Positions 63,893-64,000 of a DNA stretch of 64,000 bases are shown here, one piece after another. The translations under genes were made by a program, and so were the position numbers. Source of the stretch: JBDRHL01 sp043816955 (GTDB lineage: Bacteria > Planctomycetota > Phycisphaerae > Sedimentisphaerales > CAYZTY01); the NCBI GenBank assembly GCA_043816955.1, contig JBDRHL010000144.1, positions 15,001-79,000 on the forward strand. Reading direction: 5' to 3'. The notes under the pieces were generated by a model. The model was not told the DNA's origin and ran no database searches. It saw nothing but the letters and a program-made list of their open reading frames with translations. Each line of letters opens with the position of its first letter. Positions within the stretch are counted from its first letter, which is position 1.

Positions 63893-64000
63893 CTATATAT
63901 TGTGCATTTCAGATTTTGGCTGTCGCTCATGTTTGAGAAGCCGTCCGTAAGTCATCGGCTCCACAGATACTGCCTGCTGTAGTAGTCGATAAAAAAGCTT
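63893..64000 (-). CDS. possible C-terminal end of an upstream gene (partial)
   Basis: A frame open from the right edge ends at TAG 63893-63895 after 35 codons, about 40 bases before the glycosidase start. The residues (EPMTYGRLLKHERQPKSE) resemble no family I can name. It fits a gene running into the window from the right and cotranscribed with the glycosidase, but could be chance. Confidence 0.3.
   Translation of the reverse strand, partial: KLFYRLLQQAVSVEPMTYGRLLKHERQPKSEMHNI

Overview
The window looks like chromosomal DNA of a planctomycete, most likely class Phycisphaerae (Sedimentisphaerales / MSBL9-type). This is inferred from the combination of a small basic protein resembling TIGR04137, a giant secreted beta-helix protein ending in a type I dockerin, TPR and FG-GAP surface or periplasmic proteins, an NfeD/FloA operon and a groEL-groES-groEL arrangement. 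Base composition is moderate. I see no rRNA, tRNA, CRISPR array, prophage or insertion sequence. Most genes are housekeeping genes in short operons, and many have recognisable Shine-Dalgarno sites and sigma-70-like promoters.

Layout: 1-1317 holds the 3' end of a corrinoid-activator (RACo-like) gene and a CaCA cation exchanger. 1314-6946 (minus) is a complete fatty-acid/phospholipid operon, rpmF-plsX-fabH-fabD-fabG-acpP-fabF, with a near-consensus promoter before rpmF and a second one before acpP. 7305-9584 carries a SPOR-like membrane protein, the small basic protein and an aminotransferase. 9636-13045 has two tandem Na/Pi-cotransporter-PhoU paralogues. 13126-16893 is a membrane-microdomain operon (long NfeD, short NfeD, FloA, membrane protein). 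16923-20678 (minus) has a nitroreductase, a TPR protein, a lone receiver-domain protein and a small unknown. 20814-23867 has a histidine kinase and two CNNM/CBS membrane proteins. A PBP4-type peptidase and larC follow, divergently oriented.

26778-28878 is a pyrimidine unit: a strong promoter, a 52-codon leader ORF spanning an intrinsic terminator, then pyrK-pyrD. The arrangement resembles UTP-sensing translational attenuation of enterobacterial pyrBI. After a small unknown, a YggU protein and a MATE transporter come a transglutaminase/TPR protein, an AsmA-like protein and an FG-GAP protein. 36100-38724 encodes an EPSP synthase and a chorismate synthase that both diverge at normally conserved active-site positions. 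A bidirectional terminator separates them from the convergent giant gene.

38787-53636 (minus) encodes a lipobox-bearing secretin-like protein followed by an 11.7-kb gene for a 3894-residue secreted protein with four beta-helix blocks, a subtilisin-like protease domain apparently inserted inside one block, a dockerin and a C-terminal repeat region. 53886-60753 (plus) is tsaB and a chaperone/stress cluster: groEL1-groES-groEL2, terminator, dnaJ-grpE-fmdB-like. 60770-62409 (minus) is an ECF sigma/anti-sigma pair, and 62678-63853 (minus) a GH100-like glycosidase. The strongest candidates for something new are the pyrKD leader, the protease-in-beta-helix giant protein and the divergent aroA/aroC pair.
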